A stretch of DNA of 6,846 nucleotides, from NCBI GenBank assembly GCA_016781635.1, contig JADDPY010000172.1, positions 1 through 6,846 of the forward strand, read 5' to 3'. Both the position numbers and the translations under genes were made by a program. This DNA comes from Rubrobacter sp. (lineage in GTDB: Bacteria > Actinomycetota > Rubrobacteria > Rubrobacterales > Rubrobacteraceae). Under the pieces are notes generated by a model. The model made no database searches. It was not told the DNA's origin and saw only the letters and a list, made by a program, of their open reading frames with translations. Below are positions 1 to 6,158 of the stretch, piece after piece (within the stretch, counting starts at the first letter, position 1; each line of letters begins with the position of its first letter).

Positions 1-601
1 GGGCGTGGATGCCGATCTCTCCCTCGTTCCGTGGCGCCATGCCCTCGCGCCCGTAGACGGCGACCTCGTCGAGGTCCTGCCCGCGCCCCTCGGCGGCGGC
101 CCGGGCGAGGAAGAGCGCCGTCCCCGAGGGGGCGTCCTTCTTGTTGCGGTGGTGCGTCTCGACGACCTCGAGGTCGTAGCCTTCCAGCTTCGCGGCCATC
201 TCCTTGACGACCTCGCGGAGCAGGTTGACGCCGACGCTCATGTTTGGGGCGAAGACTATGGGCACGCTCACCGCCGCCGCCTCGACTCGCGCTAGATCCT
301 CGGCCGAGAGGCCGGTCGTACCGATGACGCACGGCTTGCCGTAGGAGAGGTGCTGGAGGGTCGCTTCGGGGGTGGTGAACTCGACGAGGACGTCCGCACT
401 CGGAGGCGGGTTTTCGGCGACGGTCACGCCTATCCTGCCCGTGCCGCAGAGCTCACCGAGGTCGGCGCCGAGCTCGGGGGCGCCGGGCTCGACGGTGCCC
501 CCGGCGAGCTCCAGCCCTTCGGTTTCGAAGGCGGCGCGGCAGAGCTCGCGGCCCATGCGGCCCGCGGCCCCGATCACGGCTACGCGGACGGCCTCCGCCA
601 C
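1..601 (-). CDS. dapB: 4-hydroxy-tetrahydrodipicolinate reductase DapB (3' end cut by window edge)
   Basis: DapB reduces the product of DapA to tetrahydrodipicolinate with NAD(P)H in the cytoplasm, the second step of the lysine/diaminopimelate branch. I translated 200 codons from a GTG at 601. The N-terminal Rossmann loop reads GAAGRMG (residues 11-17). EFTTPEA (74-80), GTTG (94-97) and APNMSVGVNLL (118-128) follow. The catalytic signature ETHHRNKKDAPSGTA (148-162) contains the His pair and the active-site Lys known in the family. The frame is still open at GEIGIHA at the edge; the family is usually about 250-270 residues, so roughly a fifth to a quarter is missing. The GTG lies 4 bases after the dapA stop. 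The only SD-like stretch (AGAGG, 614-618) is rather far away at 12 bases, so reinitiation after dapA probably helps. No better start is visible upstream. Confidence 0.94.
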   Translation of the reverse strand, partial: MAEAVRVAVIGAAGRMGRELCRAAFETEGLELAGGTVEPGAPELGADLGELCGTGRIGVTVAENPPPSADVLVEFTTPEATLQHLSYGKPCVIGTTGLSAEDLARVEAAAVSVPIVFAPNMSVGVNLLREVVKEMAAKLEGYDLEVVETHHRNKKDAPSGTALFLARAAAEGRGQDLDEVAVYGREGMAPRNEGEIGIHA

Positions 602-605
602 GCTG

Positions 606-1502
606 TTAAAGGACCTCTTCGGGGGTGGGGAGGAGGTGGGGCACGGTCTCCATTACCTCACGCAGCTTCGCCAGGTTCTCGTCGGCGAGCGGGACCATGG
701 GGAGGCGCATCTCGTCGGAGCAGAGGCCGAGGAGGGAGGCGGCTGCCTTGACCGGGATGGGGTTCGTCTCGACGGAGAGTGCCCGGAAGAGCGGCAGCAA
801 CTCATAGTGGAGCTCGCGGCCCCGCTCCACGTCGCCGGAGTTCATGGCGTCGACCATCTCCGAGTAGGCGGCCGGGGCGATGTTAGAGGCCACGGCGATG
901 GCCCCATTACCGCCGAGCGCCATGATGGGGAACGTCATCGGGTCGTCGCCGGAGAAGACGTCGAAGTCGTCTCCGCAGAGATGCTTCACGTCGCTTGCCA
1001 TGTTCATCGAGAGCGTGGACTCCTTGACCCCGACGATGTTGGATACCTCGGCCAGGCGGGCTATCGTCTCGGCCGAGATGGTGACGCTCGTCCGTCCGGG
1101 GATGTTGTAGAGGACGATGGGGAGCGCCGTGTTCTCGGCGACCGTCGCGAAGTGACGGTAGAGGCCCTCCTGGGTCGGCTTATTGTAGTAGGGGGCGACC
1201 TGCAAGGACCCGTCGGCGCCCGCCTCCTCGGCCATCTTCGTGTACTTGATCGCCATGCTGGTCGAGTTCGAGCCGGTACCCGCAACCACGGGGACGCGCC
1301 CGTTCGCCACCCGGACGACGGTCTCGATGACGGTGCGGTCCTCCTCCTCGGAGAGGGACGGGGACTCACCGGTGGTACCGCAGGGAACGAGGCCGCTGAC
1401 GCCGCCCTTGATCTGGAACTCGACCAGCCCTTCGAGGGCCTCGACGTCGATCTCCCCGTTCCTGAACGGGGTAACGAGGGCAGTGAACGCGCCGCTAAAC
1501 AT
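606..1502 (-). CDS. dapA: 4-hydroxy-tetrahydrodipicolinate synthase DapA
   Basis: DapA is a cytoplasmic TIM-barrel lyase that condenses pyruvate with aspartate semialdehyde, the committed step to diaminopimelate and lysine. The 298-residue product is full length. Visible active-site residues are Thr43-Thr44 in CGTTGES, Tyr106 in APYYNKP, Tyr132 and Arg137 in YNIPGRT, and the Schiff-base Lys160 in VGVKEST. Each sits one position before its E. coli counterpart. The ATG at 1502 has a strong SD, GGAGG at 1509-1513, with a 6-base spacer. The start overlaps the 3' end of lysC by 8 bases, which points to translational coupling, and dapB follows after 4 bases. Related N-acetylneuraminate lyase or KDG aldolase functions are unlikely given the operon and the complete DapA motif set. 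Confidence 0.97.
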   Translation of the reverse strand: MFSGAFTALVTPFRNGEIDVEALEGLVEFQIKGGVSGLVPCGTTGESPSLSEEEDRTVIETVVRVANGRVPVVAGTGSNSTSMAIKYTKMAEEAGADGSLQVAPYYNKPTQEGLYRHFATVAENTALPIVLYNIPGRTSVTISAETIARLAEVSNIVGVKESTLSMNMASDVKHLCGDDFDVFSGDDPMTFPIMALGGNGAIAVASNIAPAAYSEMVDAMNSGDVERGRELHYELLPLFRALSVETNPIPVKAAASLLGLCSDEMRLPMVPLADENLAKLREVMETVPHLLPTPEEVL

Positions 1503-1998
1503 TTCTATCCTCCATATCTTCCAGATCGAAGTCCTCGTGCAGAATACGGACAGCCTCTTCCACCCGGCCTGCCGGTACGACGCAAGTCACCTGTATCTCG
1601 GAGGTCGAGACCATCCGTATGGGGATGCCCGCCTTCCCCAAAGAGGCGAACATCCGCGCGGCATACCCCGGCCGGTTCAGCATCCCCGTCCCCACGACGC
1701 TGACCTTGCCGAGCTCCTCCTCGCCCTCTACCTCGCCGCCCAGGGAGCCCGCGACCTCGCCGGCGAGCTTCAGCGCGTCTGCGTAGTCGCCGCGGCCGAT
1801 GGTGAAGGCGATGTCCGAAGATCCTTCCTTGGGGGCACTCTCCACGATGACGTCGACGGAGACGCCGCCCTCTGCCAGAGGCGTGAAGATGCGGCTCATC
1901 GTGCCGGGCCCGGTCCGGATGCCGGTCAGGGTTATGCGGGAGACGTCGAGGTCGTGGACGATCCCTGCAAGGGTCTCGCGGGTCTCAAGTCGCTCCAA
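1495..1998 (-). other. Putative internal in-frame start giving LysC beta subunit (167 residues)
   Basis: An in-frame TTG at 1996-1998 (codon 246 of lysC) is preceded by the SD-like run GGGAGGG at 2006-2012, with GGAGG 8 bases from the TTG. Translation from it would give a 167-residue protein comprising both ACT domains. In B. subtilis aspartokinase II and C. glutamicum LysC, a beta subunit of about this size is known to be made from an internal start just before the first ACT domain. The main lysC start also uses TTG. The position and SD are seen directly; production of a beta subunit here is inference. Confidence 0.6.
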
Positions 1999-2733
1999 GT
2001 TACTTCCCTCCCTGATAACGGTGCCCGGCTCCTCGGAGAAGGAGCTCCTCACGTGTATCTCGACGCCGTACAGCGCCCCGAGCTCGACCGCCCTCGGGTG
2101 CATGACCTTCGCCCCGCGCCACGCCATCTCGGCCATCTCGGCGGGCGAAATGAGCGGGATACGCCGGGCGTTCGGGACTATGCGCGGGTCTGCGGTGTAC
2201 ACCCCCGCGACGTCCGTGTAGACCTCGCAGCGGTCCGCGTACAGCGCCGCCGCGAGCGCCACGGCCGTGGTATCCGAGCCGCCGCGCCCCAGAGTAACGA
2301 CGTCACCGACGGCGTTCATCCCCTGGAAACCGGCTACGATGACGACTTCTCCCTCGTCGAGGAGCTTCTTTATGCGGTCCGTCCTTATGGTGGAGATGAC
2401 GCCGGAGCCGTAGCGGCCCGTCGTCTCCATACCGGCTTGCGGGCCGGTGAGCGAGGTGGCGGCGACGTCCCGGTCGTGCAGGGCCATCGCGAGCAGCGCC
2501 ACGGACTGGCGCTCGCCGGTCGAGAGGAGCTGGTCGATCTCGCGGGGCGCTGGATCTCGGCTAACCTCCCCCGCGAGCGCGAGCAGCCTGTCGGTGGTCT
2601 TCCCCATCGCCGAGACGACCACGACGAGACCGTGTCCCGCCTCGCGGGCCTTCTTGACCCGCTCCGCTACCGCTTTTATGTGCTCGGCCGTCGCAACCGA
2701 GCTTCCGCCGTACTTCTGGACAACGATGCCCAA
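1495..2733 (-). CDS. lysC: Aspartate kinase (aspartokinase, alpha/beta type)
   Basis: LysC phosphorylates aspartate to aspartyl phosphate, the entry step to lysine, diaminopimelate, threonine and methionine. With the TTG start the product has 412 residues. The N-terminal amino-acid-kinase domain shows VQKYGGSS (5-12), VSAMG (40-44), STGER (71-75), GRGGSDTTA (149-157) and KVMHPRAVE (209-217). Two ACT regulatory domains follow, at about 265-330 and 343-402, the second including VSTSEIQVT. I prefer the TTG at 2733 over the in-frame ATG at 2757. It is preceded by GGAGGT (2741-2746) at 7 bases, it gives the usual family N-terminus, and the ATG overlaps the proposed -10 element. The gene leads an operon with dapA and dapB. 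In many actinobacteria lysC is followed by asd; here asd is not adjacent. Feedback control through the ACT domains is expected from the family. Confidence 0.97.
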   Translation of the reverse strand: MGIVVQKYGGSSVATAEHIKAVAERVKKAREAGHGLVVVVSAMGKTTDRLLALAGEVSRDPAPREIDQLLSTGERQSVALLAMALHDRDVAATSLTGPQAGMETTGRYGSGVISTIRTDRIKKLLDEGEVVIVAGFQGMNAVGDVVTLGRGGSDTTAVALAAALYADRCEVYTDVAGVYTADPRIVPNARRIPLISPAEMAEMAWRGAKVMHPRAVELGALYGVEIHVRSSFSEEPGTVIREGSNLERLETRETLAGIVHDLDVSRITLTGIRTGPGTMSRIFTPLAEGGVSVDVIVESAPKEGSSDIAFTIGRGDYADALKLAGEVAGSLGGEVEGEEELGKVSVVGTGMLNRPGYAARMFASLGKAGIPIRMVSTSEIQVTCVVPAGRVEEAVRILHEDFDLEDMEDRNV

Positions 2734-2757
2734 AAATGCCACCTCCGATCTCTGCAT
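2734..2757 (-). promoter_or_regulatory. lysC ribosome-binding site deciding the TTG start
   Basis: On the minus strand GGAGGT (2741-2746) is separated by 7 bases from the TTG at 2733. The upstream in-frame ATG at 2757 would place this SD inside the coding sequence and has no comparable site of its own. This favours TTG initiation. Confidence 0.8.
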
Positions 2758-2787
2758 AGCCTAACGCAACAGAGTGCCCACTGTCAG
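2758..2787 (-). promoter_or_regulatory. Candidate housekeeping promoter for lysC-dapA-dapB
   Basis: On the minus strand CTGACA (2787-2782, five of six to TTGACA) is followed after 18 bases by TAGGCT (2763-2758, fitting the loose TAnnnT -10 of high-GC actinobacteria). Transcription would begin near 2751, leaving a short leader that holds the SD. It is a pattern match only. Confidence 0.4.
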
Positions 2788-2826
2788 CCTCATATAGGGG
2801 TGCCGAGCGTTGTTTGCCCCTTGCGG

Positions 2827-2876
2827 CTCGATAGATTGGCTGAGCGGGAGAGAACGGCGTCGGGGTCGCTATCGAG
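2827..2876. repeat. Spaced inverted repeat CTCGATAG / CTATCGAG upstream of lysC
   Basis: Perfect 8-base arms at 2827-2834 and 2869-2876 are separated by 34 bases. They lie 40 or more bases upstream of the proposed lysC -35 element. They could be paired operator half-sites or, if transcription starts further upstream, a leader stem. Arms this short could arise by chance. Confidence 0.4.
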
Positions 2877-2986
2877 GCTCGTAGTGTTCTCGCCTCCGAT
2901 AGTGATGTGCAGGTGCGGTCGCACGCGAAGACGGTTCGATCTTCCTCGCCGCTCCCGGGAGTATGCGGCAGCGAGTCGTGCTTTAC

Positions 2987-3017
2987 GGCGCCCCCATCAT
3001 ACTTCGACGGGGGCGCC
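2987..3017 (-). terminator. GC-rich hairpin downstream of the SDR gene
   Basis: A perfect 9-base stem, GGCGCCCCC (2987-2995) with GGGGGCGCC (3009-3017), encloses a 13-base loop. It begins 27 bases after the SDR stop in the direction of transcription. No U-run follows on the minus strand (next bases GTAAAGC). U-less hairpin terminators have been proposed in actinobacteria, so termination is plausible but unproven. Confidence 0.6.
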
Positions 3018-3044
3018 TGGTAGCACTGCTATTTGTTCGATTCC

Positions 3045-3941
3045 TTACGGCAGCGGCTGACCACCGGTGACGCCGAGGGTCTCGCCGTTGACGAAGCTGG
3101 ACTCCTGCGAGGCCAGGAATACGAAGGCGGGGGCGAGCTCGGCGGGCTGGGCTGGGCGGCCCGTCGGGTTCGTGCCGCCAAACTGGGAGACCGTCTCTCC
3201 GAGCATGGAAGCCGGGATGATCGGGGTCCACACCGGCCCCGGGGCGACGCTGTTGGCACGGAGCCCGTACTGTATAACCTCCGTCGCCAGCCCCTTGGTG
3301 AACGAAATGATCGCGCCTTTAGTAGAGGCGTAGGGGAGCAGGGTCGGCGAGGGCTGATAAGCCTGGATGGAGCACGTGTTGATTATGCTGCCGCCCGGGC
3401 GCATGTGTGGGATCGCAGCTTTCGTGAGCCAGAACATCGCGTAGATGTTGGTCTTGAACGTGCGATCCAGCAGTTCGGTGGAGACGTCGGAGATGCCGCT
3501 GACGGTCATCTGATGCGCGGCGTTGTTGACGAGGACGTCTATGCCCCCGAACTCGTCGACGGCCTTCTGGATTATCGCCTGGCACTGGGCCTCATCCTGT
3601 ATGTCTCCGGGCATCTTCACGGCGGTTCTTCCGGCTGCCTCGACGATCTCGACCGTCTCCTGGGCGTCGGCTTCCTCTTCCGAGAGGTAGGAGATAAGGA
3701 CGTCCGCCCCCTCCCTGGCGAACGCGAGCGCCACTGCCTTACCGATACCGGAGTCGCCGCCTGTGATTATGGCCTTTTTACCGGTGAGCCTGCCGGAGCC
3801 GCGGTAAGTCTCCTCGCCGTGATCCGGCTTCGGCTGCATCTGACCCTCTGTGCCGGGGTGCTGGTCCATCTGGTCCTGCTCGGGGTACTGCGGCTGCTGG
3901 TACTGCGTCCTCGGGTCCTGCTGAGTGTACTGGTCCGTCAC
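3045..3941 (-). CDS. SDR-family oxidoreductase, general-stress type (YdaD/YhdF/YghA-like)
   Basis: A classical short-chain dehydrogenase/reductase of 298 residues, probably NAD(P)-dependent with an unknown alcohol or sugar substrate. Residues 1-45 are a low-complexity tail rich in Gln, Asp, Pro and Tyr. The SDR fold follows: cofactor loop TGGDSGIG (60-67), NNAA (139-142), Asn165, and catalytic Ser191, Tyr204 and Lys208 in YASTK, then PG at 234-235. The arrangement of an N-terminal extension, then PGTEGQMQPKP, then YRGSGRLTGKKAIITGG resembles B. subtilis YdaD (general stress protein 39) and YhdF and E. coli YghA, which are of similar length. The GTG at 3941 is chosen because GGGAG (3947-3951) lies 5 bases upstream. 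The in-frame extension to 4241 lacks family similarity and would run into the divergent gene. A hairpin follows the stop. The substrate cannot be told from the sequence. Confidence 0.94.
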   Translation of the reverse strand: MTDQYTQQDPRTQYQQPQYPEQDQMDQHPGTEGQMQPKPDHGEETYRGSGRLTGKKAIITGGDSGIGKAVALAFAREGADVLISYLSEEEADAQETVEIVEAAGRTAVKMPGDIQDEAQCQAIIQKAVDEFGGIDVLVNNAAHQMTVSGISDVSTELLDRTFKTNIYAMFWLTKAAIPHMRPGGSIINTCSIQAYQPSPTLLPYASTKGAIISFTKGLATEVIQYGLRANSVAPGPVWTPIIPASMLGETVSQFGGTNPTGRPAQPAELAPAFVFLASQESSFVNGETLGVTGGQPLP

Positions 3942-4024
3942 TGTTTCTCCCTTTCGCCTGCGGAAAGATCGGTCGATAGGCACGCAACCCTTCTTTTCTT
4001 CTGGGCTACGCTTCTCCAAACCCC

Positions 4025-4050
4025 TTGCCCGCCGTCTCATCCCCACAAAC
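4025..4050 (-). promoter_or_regulatory. Weak SigB/SigF-like promoter candidate for the SDR gene
   Basis: On the minus strand GTTT (4050-4047) is followed after 16 bases by GGGCAA (4030-4025), which has four of six matches to GGGTAT. Transcription would start about 75 bases before the GTG. B. subtilis YdaD is a SigB-regulated general stress protein, which makes this type of promoter plausible, but the -10 match is poor. Confidence 0.25.
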
Positions 4051-4072
4051 TGGCCCGAAATGTGTAAATGGA

Positions 4073-4086
4073 ATGCATCGATGTAT
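4073..4086. repeat. 14-base near-perfect palindrome in the divergent promoter region
   Basis: ATGCATCGATGTAT is self-complementary except at one symmetrical pair, centred on ATCGAT. It lies in the middle of the divergent promoter region, in an AT-richer patch. It could be an operator for a dimeric regulator acting on both genes. No regulator gene is visible in the window. Confidence 0.4.
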
Positions 4087-4143
4087 GTAATGTCCCGCCG
4101 GGGGGATGGCGGCTTCGCTGATGGGGTAAAGATATTTGGAGGA

Positions 4144-4167
4144 GTGTCCCGTAGGTTTTCGGGGTAT
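4144..4167 (+). promoter_or_regulatory. SigB/SigF-type promoter candidate for the DUF1360-like gene
   Basis: GTGT (4144-4147), a 14-base spacer and GGGTAT (4162-4167) match the GTTT-N14-16-GGGTAT pattern of B. subtilis SigB and actinobacterial SigF/SigB promoters (three of four and six of six). The predicted start near 4175 leaves about 43 bases of leader before the ATG at 4218. Confidence 0.5.
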
Positions 4168-4217
4168 TTAATGTAAAAAGAAGCGGCGCGTCCACGACGG
4201 GCGCGGAAAGGTGAGAG

Positions 4218-4763
4218 ATGAGCGACGAGCAGACGCGGCAAGGGACCACGGAGAGCAGCGGCTCACACGACGGACAAGCGCGGCAAGGGGTGTTCGAGGG
4301 CTACGACAACGGGGAGCAGCCCCTTCAGTCCTACACCATGTTGGCGGGCGTATTCAACCTGATCTTCGCGGTCTTTCTGCTGCTCACGAAGGGTACGGGG
4401 CGAAAGCTGCCGGAGAGCATAGCGACAAAGGACATCGTGCTGCTCGGGGTTGCGACGCACAAGATGAGCACTCTTATCGCCAACGACGCCGTGACCAGCT
4501 TTATTCGCGCGCCTTTCACCGAGCTTCAGGAGAAGGAGAGCCCGAAGAGCGTCGACGAGAAGCCCAGGGGCACGGGCATCCGCCACTCCATCGGTGAGCT
4601 CGTTACCTGCAAGTTTTGCATGGGACAGTGGATCGCCTCCTTCTTTACCTATGGTCTCGTCTTCGCCCCGCCCGTCACGCGCCTCGTCGCCAGCATCTTC
4701 GCCATCGTCACAATCTCCGATCATCTCCACCAGACCTACAAGGCCCTCACGAAGAGGGTGTAG
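4218..4763 (+). CDS. Small membrane protein, DUF1360-like, with CxxC motif
   Basis: A 181-residue protein of unknown function that resembles the DUF1360 family. Residues 1-37 are polar and probably cytoplasmic. A hydrophobic helix at about 41-57, a moderately hydrophobic stretch at about 72-90 (ending HKMSTLIANDAVTS), a charged loop (100-125) and two hydrophobic segments at about 136-150 and 152-168 follow. The family-like signature is GELVTCKFCMGQW (126-138), with Cys131 and Cys134 just before a membrane segment; these could bind metal or form a disulfide. The start is supported by AAAGG (4207-4211) 6 bases before the ATG. It is divergent from the stress-type SDR, with a SigB/SigF-like promoter match upstream. 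The gene ends 57 bases from the convergent MFS stop; I see no convincing terminator between them. The family assignment is from memory of the CxxCxGxW pattern and is fairly likely. Confidence 0.87.
   Translation: MSDEQTRQGTTESSGSHDGQARQGVFEGYDNGEQPLQSYTMLAGVFNLIFAVFLLLTKGTGRKLPESIATKDIVLLGVATHKMSTLIANDAVTSFIRAPFTELQEKESPKSVDEKPRGTGIRHSIGELVTCKFCMGQWIASFFTYGLVFAPPVTRLVASIFAIVTISDHLHQTYKALTKRV
4234..4289 (+). repeat. 11-base direct repeat in the 5' part of the DUF1360-like gene
   Basis: CGCGGCAAGGG occurs at 4234-4244 and 4279-4289, exactly 45 bases (15 codons) apart. It encodes the RQG of TRQG and ARQG in the polar N-terminal tail. It may reflect an old in-frame duplication or simply repeated codon use. 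Confidence 0.4.
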
Positions 4764-4820
4764 GGGAGCCTCGTACACGACGGAGTAGTAGTCGCGATCT
4801 CGGCTGGGGTCGGGCGCCGC

Positions 4821-6158
4821 CTAAGCTCTGGAGCTCGCTTGCGCGGAGATATCATCGAGGCTGCGCCCCATCGTCTCTTCTCCGAGGAATAGTACGTTCA
4901 GGGCGATGACGAGCAGGACGATGGCGAAGACGACGAATACTGCTCCGGGTCCAAAGGTCCCGCCGCCGAGCATGAGTCCGACGAGGTACGGACCCGCGAT
5001 CCCTCCAGTACGACCGATCCCTGCGGCCCAGCCTGCCCCCGAGCCGCGCGCATCCGTCGGGTAAAGCTCGGGGGTGTAGCCGTAGAGCACCCCCCATGCG
5101 CCGAGGTTGAAGAAGGAAACGAGCGAGCCCCACAGGACGAGCTCGGTCCCCGAGGCGTCCGCCCCGAGGCCCCGGAGCCCGAAGGTTAGCGCCGCCGCGG
5201 CGCTCCCGAGCAGGTAGACGACGAGGGTCGCCTTGCGGCCCCACCTCTCGACGAGGTACGCGGCGCTGAAGTAGCCGGGGATCTGGGCGAGCGTTATAAG
5301 CAGGACGAACTCGAACGACCGCACGAGCCCATACCCGGCCGAGGTGGCGAGAATCTGCGGCAGCCAGGTGAAGATGCCGTAGTACGAGAAGACCATCCCG
5401 AACCACAGCACCCACAGCATTGCCGTCCGCCGGGCGTAGGGCGCCGACCACAGGAGACCGAGCCCGGTGCCGCCCCCGAGGGCGGATGACCCACCGCGCT
5501 GCTCCTCACCCGTCCCCTCGTACTCGATACCGAGGGTGGCCGCGGCCTCGCGCGCCTCGGCGTGGCGGCCCTTGCGGAGGAGGTAGCGTGGCGACTCGGG
5601 GAGGCGGCGCCTGAGGATGATGACGTAGAAGGCCGGAAGGGCGCCGATGAGGAAGGCCACGCGCCAGCCGTACTCGGGGATCACGAGGTAGCCGATGAGG
5701 GCGGCCAGGATCCAACCGTACGCCCAGAAGCTCTCCAGCAACACGAGCATCCGCCCCCGCTGCTTCGCCGGCGACACCTCGGCGACGAGCGTGCTCGCCA
5801 CCGGCAACTCACCCCCGAGCCCGAGCCCCGTCACGAACCGCAACAAGAGCAAAACCCCGTACCCCCAGGCGAGCGCCGTAAGCCCCGTCGCCACCGAGTA
5901 CACGAGGAGCGTCACCATCAAGATCGCCTTGCGCCCGTACCTGTCGGCGAGCACCCCGGAAGCCGCCGCCCCGACGAACATCCCGAACAACCCGATGCTG
6001 ATGACGGCCCCGACCTGCCCCTGAGAAAGCCCCCACTCCCCCGCCAGAGCAACCAGCACGAAAGACAACAACCCAATGTCCATCGCGTCGAACATCCACC
6101 CAAGCCCCGCGAGCAACGTCACCTTCCGGTGACCGGCCCCCACCGGCTGCGCGTCCAA
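4821..6158 (-). CDS. MFS transporter, NiaP-like (niacin transporter subfamily)
   Basis: A major facilitator carrier of 445 residues with 12 likely membrane helices in two halves, joined by a cytoplasmic loop at about 183-242. The loop begins with LPESPRYL (186-193). Motif A reads GVLADRYGRK (68-77), with a counterpart VERWGRK in the second half. FDAMDIGLLSF (23-33), GLGLGGELPVASTL (111-124), LESFWAYGW (141-149), VFSYYGIFTWLP (256-267), QIPGYFSAAYL and FFNLGAWGVLYGYTPELYP closely follow the B. subtilis NiaP (YceI) pattern as I recall it. Niacin is therefore a reasonable substrate guess, but related members carry other organic acids. The TTG at 6158 has GGAGG (6164-6168) 5 bases upstream and leaves about 15 residues before the first helix, as in NiaP. 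The frame stays open upstream to 6722, but that part overlaps the P450 gene and lacks family features. Nearby TTG codons at 6170 and 6176 are alternatives. Confidence 0.93.
   Translation of the reverse strand: MDAQPVGAGHRKVTLLAGLGWMFDAMDIGLLSFVLVALAGEWGLSQGQVGAVISIGLFGMFVGAAASGVLADRYGRKAILMVTLLVYSVATGLTALAWGYGVLLLLRFVTGLGLGGELPVASTLVAEVSPAKQRGRMLVLLESFWAYGWILAALIGYLVIPEYGWRVAFLIGALPAFYVIILRRRLPESPRYLLRKGRHAEAREAAATLGIEYEGTGEEQRGGSSALGGGTGLGLLWSAPYARRTAMLWVLWFGMVFSYYGIFTWLPQILATSAGYGLVRSFEFVLLITLAQIPGYFSAAYLVERWGRKATLVVYLLGSAAAALTFGLRGLGADASGTELVLWGSLVSFFNLGAWGVLYGYTPELYPTDARGSGAGWAAGIGRTGGIAGPYLVGLMLGGGTFGPGAVFVVFAIVLLVIALNVLFLGEETMGRSLDDISAQASSRA

Larger units (their letters stand above)
2734..3044. 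other. 311-base intergenic region between SDR and lysC
   Basis: This space lies between the SDR stop and the lysC start, both on the minus strand. I see a GC-rich hairpin near the SDR end (2987-3017), a spaced inverted repeat (2827-2876) and a candidate lysC promoter (2758-2787). I see no convincing coding sequence, and no recognisable lysine riboswitch core or T-box on either strand. The remaining stretch, 2880-2985, has only short self-complementary pieces such as GTGCGGTCGCAC at about 2913-2924. Confidence 0.6.
3942..4217. promoter_or_regulatory. Divergent intergenic region between SDR and DUF1360-like gene
   Basis: These 276 bases separate two genes that point away from each other, so they must hold promoters for both. 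The middle (about 4060-4090) is locally AT-rich. I see a SigB/SigF-type match facing right (4144-4167), a weaker one facing left (4025-4050), a 14-base near-palindrome (4073-4086) and a small CCGCC/GGCGG hairpin (4095-4112). Confidence 0.6.

Noticed and set aside
372..1703. Long plus-strand open frame opposite dapA and dapB
   Set aside because: It is antisense to two well-identified genes, has no recognisable domain and reflects the lack of stop codons in GC-rich DNA.
2734..2986. Lysine riboswitch or T-box leader before lysC
   Set aside because: I compared the minus strand with the conserved cores as I remember them and found no match. A covariance-model search would settle it.
1240..3060. 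606-codon plus-strand open frame opposite lysC
   Set aside because: The translation is rich in Arg, Asp, Gly and His without any family pattern, and it covers the minus-strand lysC and its promoter. It is a GC-rich shadow frame.
3942..4241. 100-codon N-terminal extension of the SDR from an ATG at 4241
   Set aside because: It runs through the divergent promoter region and into the opposite gene. The GTG at 3941 has an SD at 5 bases and gives the family's usual length.
4764..4820. Bidirectional terminator between the convergent genes
   Set aside because: Only a 4-base CGAC/GTCG pairing is visible, too weak to call.
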